In this document: in pieces, positions 37,201 through 48,050 of the stretch
Layout: each line of letters starts with the position of its first letter
Numbering within the stretch: the first letter of the stretch is position 1
Assembly: GCF_000372725.1 (NCBI RefSeq)
Contig: NW_005200892.1
Coordinates: 112,289-176,288, forward strand
DNA length: 64,000 nucleotides
Reading direction: 5' to 3'
From: Emiliania huxleyi CCMP1516
Taxonomy: Eukaryota > Haptophyta > Isochrysidales > Noelaerhabdaceae
The notes under the pieces: model-generated
The model's database searches: none
What the model was told of the DNA's origin: nothing
What the model saw: only the letters and a program-made list of their open reading frames with translations
Position numbers and translations under genes: made by a program

Positions 37201-39568
37201 AACAAGCCTATCCGTAATGGCCTTGCCGAGAAGCTCGACATCATGCCTCACAACCTCGAGGAGCAGCTGGCCGCGCCAGCGAAGCGGGGTCCGCCAACGG
37301 TGAGCCGCTCCGTCGAGGGTGTGCGCTTCGTTCTCGCCTGTCAGGTTGTCTTCAACCATGTTGGCTTGCAAGCGCCAGCGGACGGCACAAACATGGACGG
37401 GGTCGGTGACTACGAGACATGGGGCGCCTTTGGGCAGGCCCGCTTCATGTGCATCCACGTGCCCACCTTCTTTGCACTCGCTGGCTTCAGCTTGGCCGCG
37501 AACATGGGACCGGCGCCGCGGTCGAAACTTGGGTTCATCGCTGCGCGCCTCTCGCCCATGTACCCGATGTACCTCGTCTCGATTGGCCTGCTGCTCATCA
37601 ACCAGGTCGCCATACGAGTAGTGTTGCTGTAGTGGCAACCTCAATTCCAATCGGACTCCAAACCTCTCTTAGGTCGCCATGTGCAACCCGGCCAACTATG
37701 ACCCTGCTTTCCACTGGCATGCCCAATGGACTGACGCGTCGCGGGGCGACTTCTGCGAGCCCGCCCCACTGCTCTCCTCCTGGTGGGGCTCCCTCTTCGC
37801 GACGATCGTCATCTACGTGCTCGGCATTCAGTCGTGGCCCATCTACCTCTTCTCGTGGTTCCTCTCGTACTACACGTGGTTCTCGTCCGTCTACTACGCG
37901 ATGGTCTCGTCACACCCATTCTTCTACTCGCGGATGATTACCATCCGTGGTCGCATCCGACTCATCTGGGCTGTCACCGGCATCATCGTCCTGCTCAATC
38001 TCTGCGTCGTTGCCGGATGGTTCATCGGCTGGTACAAGGACCGCGCCATCATCTCCGAGGACCGCGCCATCGTCGACGGCTTGCTCGGGAGCGCCGACGA
38101 CGCGGCCGAGTGGACGGGGCAGTTCTCGCTCATGTACTACCTCTTTCCGGCCTTCTGGTGGCCCTCGTTTGCACTCGGCACATGCGCCGCCTTCCTCTTC
38201 GACTACTACAGGCCCCCCCTCCCCCCCTCCCCCCCTCCAAGCCTCCCTCTCCTTTCCACTCATCTTCCTCCCACACCAGGCCGTACGAGTCGCACCATGC
38301 GTGGATGTGGGGCATAATCACGGATTGCCTATCATTCTGCCTCGTCCTCACGGGCTACATCCTCTACCCGCTGCTCGCATCGTGCGTCCAAAAGGCGCGC
38401 TGGTCGCTCCCCTCCCCAAACATCTCCCCTCTACCCTCACCCCTAACTTCTCGCAAACACCCCTCACTTCTCACCCCCTCCCTCGCCTACAAGGAGGGGT
38501 TGCTCTGCGCGATCGTCGACCCTGATGCGTGGGCCATCGCCATCGACGACCGCGGTCTGGACTCGTCTCTCATCAACGCGGAGAACGACAACCTTGGCAT
38601 TCGCTCCGTCGCCGGTATTTGGTCGCGCTTCCTCATGCCCGTCATGGTTCTGTGGCTCTACGGCCTTGCTGTTGGCAAGGGCTTCACGGCGGCGCTCTTC
38701 TCCAAGTCAATCTTCGTGAACACCCTCGCCCCCGTCTCGTACAATCTCTACCTCTTCCACCAGTGGGTCGGGCAGATGTACTTCCTCATCACGCGGCAGC
38801 AGTGGTGGTCGTACTGGCGCTACCGCAAGCCCTTCTTCTGGTTCTCGCCGCAGCCGGTTCCAGTCGCATGGTGGGAGTACTTTTTTGTCGTCATCCTCAC
38901 GACCTTCTTCAGCATGCTGATGGCCAAGCTCGACCCGTACTTGATCTCGAAGTGGGAGGCGGGCCGCACGCGCCTCAAGTCGCTCTGCTTCAAGCACACC
39001 GGCGGCGACCGAGTTCTCACCCCGATCGAAGTGGTGCTCAGCGTCGTCGAACAACTGACGGGAGCAGGCCCACACCCCTGCTGAGAAAACACTTAATACG
39101 TAGTATGCTTCTCTGTGCGACCCCCACTTCCGACGAATGGCCTTGTGATCGATCACAAGGCCACGCCCCCCCTTCACGCCCTCCTCACGCCCTTCCCCAC
39201 CCACCCACACCCACAGCCGTCGAGGCCGACTGGACGCTCGCCGAGTGCGGTCTCGCCTCCGTCGCTGGCCCTGTCGTCGTCAGCCGCCTACAAGCCGCCG
39301 TTCCGGGCGTGACAATCTCGGTGGCGAACTTGATCGAGGTTGACGACGCCCCTCCCCACCCCACCGTATACTTCTGTACCTCCCTTCTCCCCCGCCCCGT
39401 TCCCCTTACGCCCCCACCCTTGTGAATTCCTCGCTCGCGCCGCAACCTCCCCCAAACCCCGCCCATCAGGTTGACACCATTGGTGGCCTCGCCGAGCTCC
39501 TCGAGCGTCGTATTGCTGAGTTTAAGCAGAGCGGTGTCGGCTCCGACGCGCCCGCCTCGAGGCGCTAG
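31283..39568 (+). CDS. Giant membrane-anchored fusion: ectodomain - TM - FSH1 hydrolase - AMP-binding - acyltransferase-3 - carrier
   Basis: Nine exons: 31283-34966, 35075-35573, 35671-36896, 36967-37605, 37673-38211, 38280-38394, 38494-39067, 39217-39338, 39470-39568. They sum to 7,497 nt (2,498 residues) and all phases agree. Signal peptide 1-24. Ectodomain to ~800 has repeated SOD/CHRD-like motifs (GVLSGLTPGSTF; GVIVGLEPHFHGMWHFH), tentative. TM ~806-828. FSH1-type hydrolase ~940-1245: MLALHGAD, nucleophile GFSQG, closing YHPSGHELP. Adenylation domain ~1380-1885: LLRTSGTTSKPKG, YSMSEQM, TGDVGLLDADG, and A10-like PKTKTNKPIR with its lysine. Acyltransferase-3 ~1915-2385: many spans, FNHVG, FFALAGFSLA, NLYLFHQWVG. 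Carrier ~2395-2480: LAECGLASV with candidate phosphopantetheine serine. Four introns start GC. Predicted: activate an acid, load the carrier, pass it to a membrane acceptor; substrate unknown. An independent short gene at the 5' end (to ~31855) is the main alternative. Confidence 0.85.
33858..33965 (+). repeat. In-frame 54-bp tandem duplication
   Basis: A segment encoding RLSDVVLGATATLPRIA occurs twice without a change, just after the transmembrane span of the giant protein. Smaller in-frame duplications follow at 34465-34520 (GPEASIRS twice) and about 34530-34590 (MRSM repeats). Confidence 0.85.
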
Positions 39569-40690
39569 GACGCCTTCCGCCCTCGCTAGGCCTTGCGTGG
39601 GGCGCTAGACTGTGCGGTACCATTCAGCCACCCGGCGAGACGGAGGGAGCTTTCAGCACGTTTCACCGACACCGTAACCCCACGGCCACGTGCCAGTGCG
39701 CAGTGGCAGTGCGCGGAGTCCGGAGTGTCTGCGTAGTGGCAGGGCAGTGTGTCAACTCCAGGCGCGGCTGGAGTAACTCCGCGGAGGGCAGTACGCAGTG
39801 GCACTCCAGACGCACTCCGCGCCAGGCTATGTTCGCCTCCAGCCGTTTCACGTAGCGCGCGGTGTCCTATACCTCCACCTTAGGTAAGTGGCCCATGTCT
39901 GTACCTTACTGTACCTCTACCTAAGTGTGCCGGCCAGCGCCCACACCGGCACCGGGGGTAGGGTCAGAGGGACTGCACCCAAGGTGTTGAGGTGAGCACC
40001 TAATGTAGTGTGGATACTGCGCTCCTGGATCCTTGGAAATCGCCCCCAGTCAGCAGTCGCGAAGGCAGAGCCACATCCTCTCACCATATCTCCCCATATC
40101 TCCCCATGTGACATGGAACTCTGCCGCTCGCGGGGCGGGAGACATGTTACCACATCTCCCCATGTATCCCCATCTCTCTATAATGCAGCTCGGCTGCTCG
40201 AGGCGCGATCTACATCTCCCCATATCTCACGACATCTCCCGATATCTTGCCGGCGATGGCGACCCGAGAGCTCGTGGATCTTGCCGGCGATGGCGACCCG
40301 CGACTGATCACCCCAGAACGCGGCGGCCGCCTCAAGCACGGGGCGGCGGGCTGCCGCCAGCTCCTCCGCCCAGTCGGACATCGAGAAACCGATACGAGAC
40401 GATACGAGACGAGACGCGACCCTATACGAGACGAGACGATTTTTTTGCGCTCGATTTTTCTGAAGGTGCCGCAACCGGCTATATGCTTGGCGACGAAACC
40501 GAAGCCCAAAAACCTGGGGCCAGTTTTGCTGCGGTAGACAGCACAGACAGTCACCGAGTCACTCTCACTGCCGAGCGGAGACTGCCCCGACTCTGCAGTC
40601 TCATCTCTCAAGAGCGGCTACACGGAGGCGGACTCGCGTCAAGCGTATCGCCCTGGGGCCAGTGTCTCATCAGTCAGCGCGGCGGTCTTC
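39569..40690. other. Repeat-bearing intergenic region
   Basis: Degenerate (CCATATCTC)n words at 40080-40250 and an (ACGAGACGATACGAG)-like tract at 40395-40440. A segment at 40487-40541 reads MLGDETEAQKPGASF and recurs in reverse at 52503-52560 (MLDNETGARIPGASF). The repeated peptide suggests remnants of a mobile-element ORF. No intact gene. Confidence 0.5.
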
Positions 40691-41065
40691 TCAGAGCCCA
40701 AGGCCGTGCTCCTTCATGGCCTTGAGGAGGGCCTTCCGGTAGCCCTGCAGCCCCACTTCCGGATCAATCCTGCGGCTAATGCCCAACTGCGCGTGCGCGA
40801 CCGCGTACTCCTGCAGCGTACGCGCGCCCCCCTTGATTTTGAACGTGCCATTTGGGCCTCTGATGCGCGCCGCATCGGGATTCTCGGCGCGAAGACGGTC
40901 ATGGGCGGCGATGTCGGCGGCAAGGTCGGCCTGAGTCACGGCGTCGTTGCCCCGCACGGCGTCGCGGCACGCCTGACGAGTGTGCAGTGATGTTGGGAGA
41001 TCATCAGGGGGGAGATGCAATCTGTGCGTGTAGTAGAGTACGATTCGAAAGTGTCCGGAAATCAT
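40691..41065 (-). CDS. Hypothetical protein, 124 aa
   Basis: The last 95 residues look coding: RQACRDAVRGNDAVTQADLA, then RIRGPNGTFKIKGGARTLQE and a helical end KALLKAMKEHGLGL. The N-terminal 30 residues (LYYTHRLHLPPDD) may be intron or upstream sequence; a real start further in is possible. No family recognised. It lies among repeats and could belong to a mobile element. Confidence 0.5.
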   Translation of the reverse strand: MISGHFRIVLYYTHRLHLPPDDLPTSLHTRQACRDAVRGNDAVTQADLAADIAAHDRLRAENPDAARIRGPNGTFKIKGGARTLQEYAVAHAQLGISRRIDPEVGLQGYRKALLKAMKEHGLGL

Positions 41066-41405
41066 GATGCACTACCCTGGAAGCTCTGCCTGGTCGTGCT
41101 CGCGCTGAATTGCAGCGCGGTCGCTCTTTGGGGGTGCGGCGAGCCTTGCGACGCCGCTCTGCTCGCCTGCGCACATGTACGCAATCTGTAGGGGGGGAGA
41201 TGCTTCGCGACGCCGGGGCGGGGCTGAGGGATGAGCTTTCAAGGGCGCGCATGTGCTTGTGCGCACGCGCGTGCAGCGCGCGCCGTCGCGTCTCGGCGCG
41301 GCGCGCATCGGCGGGCAGGTGGGGTTGGGGCGAGCGCCGGGGCGCGCGGGCGGCGTGACGAGGGGCGGGGGCGGTCTTGGTGGGGCTTGGGGCTGGCGGG
41401 AGGCT

Positions 41406-41970
41406 NNNNNNNNNNNNNNNNNNNNNNNNNNNNNNNNNNNNNNNNNNNNNNNNNNNNNNNNNNNNNNNNNNNNNNNNNNNNNNNNNNNNNNNNNNNNNNN
41501 NNNNNNNNNNNNNNNNNNNNNNNNNNNNNNNNNNNNNNNNNNNNNNNNNNNNNNNNNNNNNNNNNNNNNNNNNNNNNNNNNNNNNNNNNNNNNNNNNNNN
41601 NNNNNNNNNNNNNNNNNNNNNNNNNNNNNNNNNNNNNNNNNNNNNNNNNNNNNNNNNNNNNNNNNNNNNNNNNNNNNNNNNNNNNNNNNNNNNNNNNNNN
41701 NNNNNNNNNNNNNNNNNNNNNNNNNNNNNNNNNNNNNNNNNNNNNNNNNNNNNNNNNNNNNNNNNNNNNNNNNNNNNNNNNNNNNNNNNNNNNNNNNNNN
41801 NNNNNNNNNNNNNNNNNNNNNNNNNNNNNNNNNNNNNNNNNNNNNNNNNNNNNNNNNNNNNNNNNNNNNNNNNNNNNNNNNNNNNNNNNNNNNNNNNNNN
41901 NNNNNNNNNNNNNNNNNNNNNNNNNNNNNNNNNNNNNNNNNNNNNNNNNNNNNNNNNNNNNNNNNNNNNN
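41406..41970. other. Assembly gap (N run)
   Basis: 565 unknown bases. The minus gene at 41971 onward probably continues into it. Confidence 0.99.
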
Positions 41971-42815
41971 GGAGGGCGCGCCGCCCCGCACGTCGCCGCG
42001 CTCGCAGTGCCGCAGGAGCGCGAAAGACGCCGCGACGAATTCGTCGGCCGCTGCCGCCAGCTGCGGCGAGCAGCCCTCGAGTCGCTGGCGCAGCGGGGCG
42101 CGGTCGAGCTCGAAGACGGCATCGAGTTGCTCAGCCCGCCCGTCCGCCAGCACCGCGAGCTGGCGCACCGCCGTCTGCGCGTCCTCGCCGGTCTCCTCCG
42201 CGAGCTTCTCGAGCGAATCGAGCGTCGTGTCGCGGTGCTGGCGGAAAATCTTGAGCTCGATCGGCGACGCCGCCGCCGGCACGGCCGCCAACCCGCCGGC
42301 GGCGTCGCGCGCCACGCCGTCGGCGACCGGCGAGAGAGCGAACGGCACGCCAATGGCTGCAGCCATCGACGCGCTCCACGCCTCGAGCGCGATCCACGCC
42401 TCGCCGTCGCCGCGGCAAATCTTGTATGACCGGACCCCCGGCAGGAACAAGCACTCGGGCTGCTTGTCGCTCGCCTGCTCCAGCCAGCGGTTCGCGCGCT
42501 GCGCCGACACCTCGAGCGACTCGGTCAGCAAGTGCCGCGCCGGCGAGATGGCTTCGCCGGGCGAGACGTCGGCCTCGCTGCCGCGGATCACCTCCAGAAC
42601 GACGGCGACCGCCTCCGCCCGCGAGGCAAAGGGGCGCCTAGATAAAGTTCGCCTGCCGTGAGAGTCGTCAAGCGCGGGGGAGAAGCGCTGCCGTGCGCAC
42701 GGCGTACGTGACCCACTCGCCCCGGTAGTCGAAGACGCAGAACTTGGCAGCGGCGCCTACGAACTTGAAGTGCATCTCTGCGCCGCGCGCGTGTGTCTCT
42801 CGCGCCGAGAAAAGC

Positions 42816-42890
<75 letters not shown>

Positions 42891-44426
42891 ACTGTGCGGT
42901 GCGGTGTGGTGTGGTGTGTGCGCGCGCGTGAGTGCGCGTGCTGGGGCTGCCTCCGAACCACTCGTTGAGCGAGCCATCCTCAACGAACAGCTTGCTCATG
43001 CGCTCGCTGCGCAGCAGGTGGCCCTGCGCAACGAAGTGCGCGTAGGAGCCCCGCTGCTCCGTGGTCGGGGCGTCGGGCGCCACCGCGCGAGCGAGCGCGA
43101 GCTCGGCCCCATAGTAGCACGGGATCAAGCGCACAATCAGCTGCATAAGCTGGTCCGACCACGCGGTCACGCGACGCCGCACGCCGCTCCAGATCAGCGC
43201 GCGAAGGAAGTTGGCCTGAGCGGGATGCGAGTGGAGTAAGAGAGCAGAGCGACATGTGCCTGTGCGTGGCGCTGTGTGTGCACTGTGTGTGATGAGTCGG
43301 CGCGTGCAGGTGGCGGTGTGTGCCTCGGTGCACGCGGAGAATCGCGGGTCCTCCTTGACGTCCTCCAGCAGCTGGAAGAAGCCCGCCTCGGTGAGCGCGG
43401 CGCGCACGGTGGTGAAGGAGAGAATGACGGCGAGGGCCGCGCAGCCGAGGGCGGCCTCGCGGTGCGAGCAGGAGAGGACGCCCTTCAGCCAGCCGAGCCC
43501 CTCGACGTCGTCGACGAAGAGCTTCTCGAGCAGCCTGCCGATGCTCTCGTACACGGCGCGGAGCGGCGCGCCGCCGCCCTTGTCGAGCGCGGCCGCGTAC
43601 ATTGTTGCGATCTCATCCGCGTCGGTGGTCACCTTGGCCGAAGCTCCATGCTTTTGGCGGCGCAGCTCGGCCCGGACTCGCCGGATCAATGCTGCGATCA
43701 TGGCGCTCTCGGAGTCGCCCGCTTGCACGTCGTCGGCCTCAGGAATCTCGCGCCTCGCGGCCTCGATGCCGGCGGCGGGCAGCGCCGCGTCGCCGGCGAG
43801 CCCCGCATCCGAGCTGGCCTCGTCCTCGTCCTCGTCCTTGCTGTCGTCCTCATCGCCGCCGCCGCTGCTGCCGCCACCGCCGCCGCCCCTGCTGCTGCCG
43901 CGCCGGGTCTCACCTGCTACATGGGTCGAGGAGACGCATTTTGCGCTCCGATCGAGAGGCTGCGAGTGAAGTGTCCAGGGCCGCAGATTGCGGCCCGACC
44001 GCGCATGCTACTCTAGGGGGCGCGCGACCGCGCCCTCCCAAGCCCGCTTCTTCGCGCCGCGCCCGCCGCCGCCGCCGCCGCTGCTGCCGCCACCGCCGCC
44101 GCCCCTGCTGCTGCCGCGCCGGGTCTCACCTGCTACATGGGTCGAGGAGACGCATTTTGCGCTCCGATCGAGAGGCTGCGAGTGGAGTGTCCAGGGCACC
44201 GCAGATTGCGGCCCGACCGCGCATGCTACTCTAGGGGGCGCGCGACCGCGCCCGCTGCGACGGCCCGCTGCGGCGCCTCAACCGAGCGCTTGGGCGGCGC
44301 AGGCCTCTTGGCTCCGCCGCGCTTCTTCTTCGGCGGTTCCTCGCTCTCCGAGCCGGACCACTCTGAGCCCGAGTTGTCTCTGCCGCCGTCGCTGTCCGAG
44401 GCAGACCACTCGCTGTCCGAGCTCAT
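41971..44426 (-). CDS. Unidentified acidic, probably nuclear protein, multi-exon, 3' part in gap
   Basis: Exon 1 starts MSSDSEWSASDSDGG at 44426, followed by a basic NLS-like PPKKKRGGAKRPAPPKR. Further exons: about 43360-43870, with an acidic EDDSKDEDEDEASSD stretch, then helical text (MIAALIRRVRAELRRQKHGA, then RLLEKLFVDDVEGLGWLKG), which resembles alpha-helical repeats; about 42960-43215 (NFLRALIWSG, then SKLFVEDGSLNEWFGG); an exon near 42680-42790 (FKFVGAAAKFCVFDYRGEW); and about 41971-42600 (QRANRWLEQASDKQPECLFL, then RSYKICRGDGEAWIALEAW), running to the N gap. One intron (about 42800-42955) holds 35 CA units in sense orientation. No family could be named with confidence. Confidence 0.55.
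43865..44254. repeat. Two direct copies of a ~174-bp segment
   Basis: 43865-44036 recurs at 44081-44254 with few changes, spacer about 44 bp. It lies at the exon 1/intron 1 region of the minus gene and includes CTGCTACATGGGTCGAGGAG and the end of the first reading frame (VARPLE). Another exon-edge duplication. Confidence 0.85.
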
Positions 44427-44760
44427 TGCCTTCCGAGGCGGCAGAGGGCGAGAAAACTTTCTTTTTTGTTTACTCTAGGCACGGGACTGGCGCGCACTGG
44501 CACTAACACAGGTACACCACGGGAGCCGAGTGTCGTGCGAGAAAAAGAATTTCTCCTCAAGCCAAAGAAACCCGGCGCCCTGTTCGCCTCGGCGCATGTC
44601 CGGCGCCCCCACATCCGCTTACGGCTTACACCCCTTCGGCTGCAGGAACGCCCCTGGTGTGCAGGATGGTTGTCATAGAGGACCCGCTCTTCCGGTCTCC
44701 CTGCGCGCGTCGGGCGGGTTGTCACGCTCGCCACCATCGCATGGAGCATGGTCCATGCAC

Positions 44761-45637
44761 TGGTTGGGTAGTAGTCTAAGTTCTGAGCCTCGCGGCTTAA
44801 CGGGTCTAAGTGTGGCTAGCCACGCTGGAGTGCTTACGCGGTCTAAGATCAGCGGGAGCCTCTTACACCGGCTAAGTCGGCCATGGCACGCGATATACGG
44901 CGCTCGCGCCCAAATTTTCTTCGCCTGCGCGGCGGGCGATCGATCCTCCTCATGCTCAGCAATCGCCGCCTCAGCATCCTCCTCTTCCGATTCTCGTTGC
45001 TGCTTCTTGAGCGCACTTCGGCGACATCTAGCCAAATAGTTCTCACAAATAGCCTCAAGCTCAAACAAACGCATGTCAGAGAAGCCTGTGTATGCTGGTC
45101 CTCTTTGAACGATCCGCGCGTGAGGTAGCATAGGGCCTTGTTGGCAGCAGCCAGCTTGTTGCGCTGCTTCGTTGCGATGAGCTGATTGGGATCGCAGAAG
45201 TGCATGCCAAGCACCGCCACGATCTTGAAGCAGAACACATCGCAACCGCATCGTCCGCACTGCCATCGGCATGCCGCGCCCGCCGCTTCGCCGCAGCCGC
45301 CTTAAGGCACGCATAGCGGCAGCACATGGTACGGTGCGCGTACTTGAGCAGGCGTTGCGCGCCGCAAGTAGCGCACTGGCCCTGGGAGACGGCGATATGG
45401 CGTCGTGCGCGGCATACGCTGGTCGGGACCGCGTCCAGGTATTTTTCGGGTAAACCTGGACTTTTGCAGGTATACCCGGGTTTTACCCGGAGTTGGCCTC
45501 GTGTCGTCTAAGTTCATGGCCCCCGGCCTTCCAGCGTCTAAGTCTGAGCCCGGCTCCGTGCGGGGGCTAAGTTGAGCGCTCGCTCGCTGCAGAGGCTAAG
45601 TGTAGAGCGACCCTCTAGCCCTACTACCCAACCATTG
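44761..45637. mobile_element. 877-bp inverted-repeat transposon with 9-bp target duplication
   Basis: The ends are TGGTTGGGTAGTAG and its complement. TCCATGCAC lies directly outside on both sides (44752-44760 and 45638-45646). Both edges also hold GTCTAAG/GGCTAAG words in series. The interior, minus strand, holds coding-like pieces: QCATCGAQRLLKYAHRTMCC (zinc-ribbon-like cysteines), FCFKIVAVLGMHFCDPNQLI, and RLFELEAICENYLARCRRSA followed by an acidic coil, with frame changes between them. A 9-bp duplication fits Mutator-like elements; carrying pieces of a gene would make it a Pack-MULE-type element (inference). Confidence 0.75.
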
Positions 45638-45772
45638 TCCATGCACGTTCGCGACATCGACCTCTTTCTGCTTTATGCGCGAATGACTTTCTCGCACCCA
45701 CTAGTGCTACTGACTCTACCTCTAGCGGCGCGCTAGCGGCGCGCGGGATGACAACCGCCCAGCGCCTCTCTC

Positions 45773-46988
45773 TCACTCCCCGCTGGGACGCGTCCCAGTA
45801 GACGAGCCTCCCGCCGACGATTCGCGCGGGATGACCCACTTTCTACGGTCTGAATCGAGGCGATCGATCCCTGGTACAAACTCGCCGTCAGGCCCCGTGC
45901 CGCTAAACCTAAATGCCGGCAGGTCGCGCACCGCCGTCCTGCTAAATCGGCTCGGTACCGGCACGCTCACATCCGTGACAAAGGAGCGGAAGATGTCGTG
46001 CTCGCTCAGCTTGTCGCGGAACCGCGCGTGCGCAATCACCGCCCTCTCGAGCGCCTCGGTGATCCGTGCGTTCGACGTGTGCGAGCACCTACACGCGTCG
46101 CAGCAGCGCGCGCTCAAGGTGGCGGAAAGGGAGGCTCAAAGAGTAAAAAGCGAGGCGCCAGTGCGCGTGGAAGCGCTCGTGCAGGAAGAGGAGCTCCCAC
46201 TCGGGCACGCGCACGTCCTGATCCTCCGTCTCGGCCAGGATGGGCCGCATGCAGAGCACCTTGTAGTCGGCTCCCGGCGGCCCCTCCCGCTCCACCCGCT
46301 CAATCGCGTGCGGCATCGCGCCGAGCCGGTCGACAAAGAAGACCATGCCCGCCTTGGTGTTGACCTTCCGCCGCTTCGTGGGGTCGCCACGCTTGCAGAC
46401 AAACGGCCCGCCCCCCCGGGGGGCGCGCACGACGTCGGACGGGCGGGGCCGCTTGCGGCGCTGCTCGCGCGGCAGCTGCTCGTCCGAGTGGTGCCGGCCC
46501 TCGCGCAGGGCCTCGTCTATGCGGCGCTGCGCGGCGTCGGCAGGCATGTCAGGCGGGACGAACGGGCGGAGAAGATGGACCGGCAGCCATCGGCCCGTTC
46601 CGTCCTCCTCTCGAAGCACCCTCACCTGGCGCATCGCCGCGAGCGGTGAGACGGCCCGAGTGCCCTGGCCGCGCCGCGCCGTGCCCAGCTCTTCCTCTGG
46701 CAACTCGCCGACCACGTACACGTGGGCCCAGGATGAGCCGTGCTCCGGCTGGCCAAACACGGGGAGCGCTCGCGCAAGCAGCGCGCCAAGGGCGGATCCC
46801 AAGTTGGGAAAGTACATGCGCCGGGCCTCCGCAAACTGCTCCTGCGCGTCGACGACTTCCGTGACGCCGAGCTGAAAGAAGTCGATCTCGCGCACGTGCA
46901 TGGTGGCGAGCGTGACACCGCCGACGCGCAGGGAGACGAAGAGCGGGTCCTCTATGACAACCATCCTGTGTGTGCGGGATTCCTCCAA
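45773..46988 (-). CDS. Hypothetical protein, two exons
   Basis: The 5' exon starts at 46988 (MEESRTHRM) or, better, at the internal MVVIEDPLFVSLRVGG. It continues with DFFQLGVTEVVDAQEQFAEA, HVYVVGELPEEELG and RWLPVHLLRPFVPPDMP, then a basic stretch KRPRPSDVVRAP and ELLFLHERFHAHWRLAFY. A second exon (about 45790-46080) in another frame reads ITEALERAVIAHARFRDKLS, then EHDIFRSFVTDVSVPVPSRF, with a frame change near 45832. No known family recognised. The VYVVGEL and LLRPF strands vaguely recall BAH-like reader domains, not enough to assign. Confidence 0.5.
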
Positions 46989-47002
46989 GCGGAGAGGCTA
47001 AT

Positions 47003-47341
47003 TGAAGAATTCTTGACCTTAGCCTCTCTCACAGCACACTGGCACGACAAGGGCGCGGACTGGCGCGGACTGGCACACACACAGGCTCACCACCGGAGCC
47101 GCCTAAGCGACTCCGTTAAGAACGGCAATGCACTCCGCACCATGCACAATGCCGCTCTCCCTGCACGCTAGCTCGTTCACCGTCTGCCACGCCACGGCGG
47201 TGTGGAGGACGACAGACAAGCGCTGCATCTGCAGCCCGTGCCAGTTCTTGGTGGTCCATGTGACCTCGTCCAGGTGCTGAGCGTGCGAAAGTTTGTTGCT
47301 CAGCTGGTTCGCCGCCTCCCTCAGGGTGCTGCGAACCTCCT
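47003..47341. repeat. Segmental duplicate of 2570-2907
   Basis: Same orientation and more than 95 percent identical by eye. On the minus strand it reads the same EVRSTLREAANQL fragment. It ends exactly at GCGAACCTCC, where the other copy continues. Confidence 0.9.
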
Positions 47342-47424
47342 AATTTCCAAAGCCTCCGAAAGCCTCAAAATCAAACAAACGTAAATCGCAATCCTGCTGC
47401 CGCGCAAAGGGGTAATCCCGCGAC

Positions 47425-47766
47425 GGCAAACCCCGGAAAGTGCGGCAAAAATAAGCGCGTGCACGTGTAAGCGCGCATCTTAGCCAAGGCTCGCGCCAGC
47501 ACGTGTAGGTGCTTGTGTCAGATACGCGCCCACACGTGCAGGTGCGAGCCCTAGCTAACATGAGCGCCTCCACGTGCAGATGCGCATTTGGCGAGCTCGC
47601 CAAATGCGCATCTGCACGTGGAGGCGCTCATGTTAGCTAGGGCTCGCACCTGCACGTGTGGGCGCGTATCTGACACAAGCACCTACACGTGCTGGCGCGA
47701 GCCTTGGCTAAGATGCGCGCCTACACGTGCAGGCGCTTATTTTTGCCGCACTTTCCGGGGTTTGCC
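47425..47766. repeat. 342-bp spacer-free palindrome with eight ACGTG boxes
   Basis: The arms meet at GGCGAGCTCGCC, with the centre between 47595 and 47596. The outer matching ends are equidistant from the centre, so there is no insertion or deletion between arms. Each arm carries four CACGTG or ACGTG boxes, at 47462, 47500, 47533 and 47571 in the left arm, spaced 33-38 bp. Both strands therefore read the same ORF; it is not coding. Confidence 0.93.
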
Positions 47767-47829
47767 CGCGGCGACGGCGTCAGAACTCATGTCACTCCTG
47801 TAGCGGCTTTTCTTCAATTTTGCGGGACA

Positions 47830-48050
47830 CGCTGGTGCGCTCGTGCGTGTCGTCATCATCTGTCTAGCGTCCACCCATACCGCGTTGGTGTCCAGTCCGA
47901 GCCTGGCTGTTCTTCACCTTACTACCTACCTACCTACCTGCGCTTCTGAGCTCCCCGGCCCTGGATGTGCGGTTAATGACTGCACTCCAAGTGCTCCAAG
48001 TGCGCCAAGTGCTCCACGTGGAGTGTGCGAAACAAACGGCTGGAGGCGAA
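47830..48050. repeat. Two dispersed repeats in tandem
   Basis: 47833-47938 is a copy of 1055-1170. 47940-48010 is the reverse complement of the repeat at 12735-12830 and 55240-55305. Confidence 0.8.

Noticed and set aside
41231..42661. Long ORFs crossing the N gap
   Set aside because: The unknown bases carry no stop codons, so ORF length there is meaningless.
47340..47803. Two ORFs in opposite directions with the same start MASSPNAHLHVEALM
   Set aside because: Created by the palindrome; the two arms give the same peptide.
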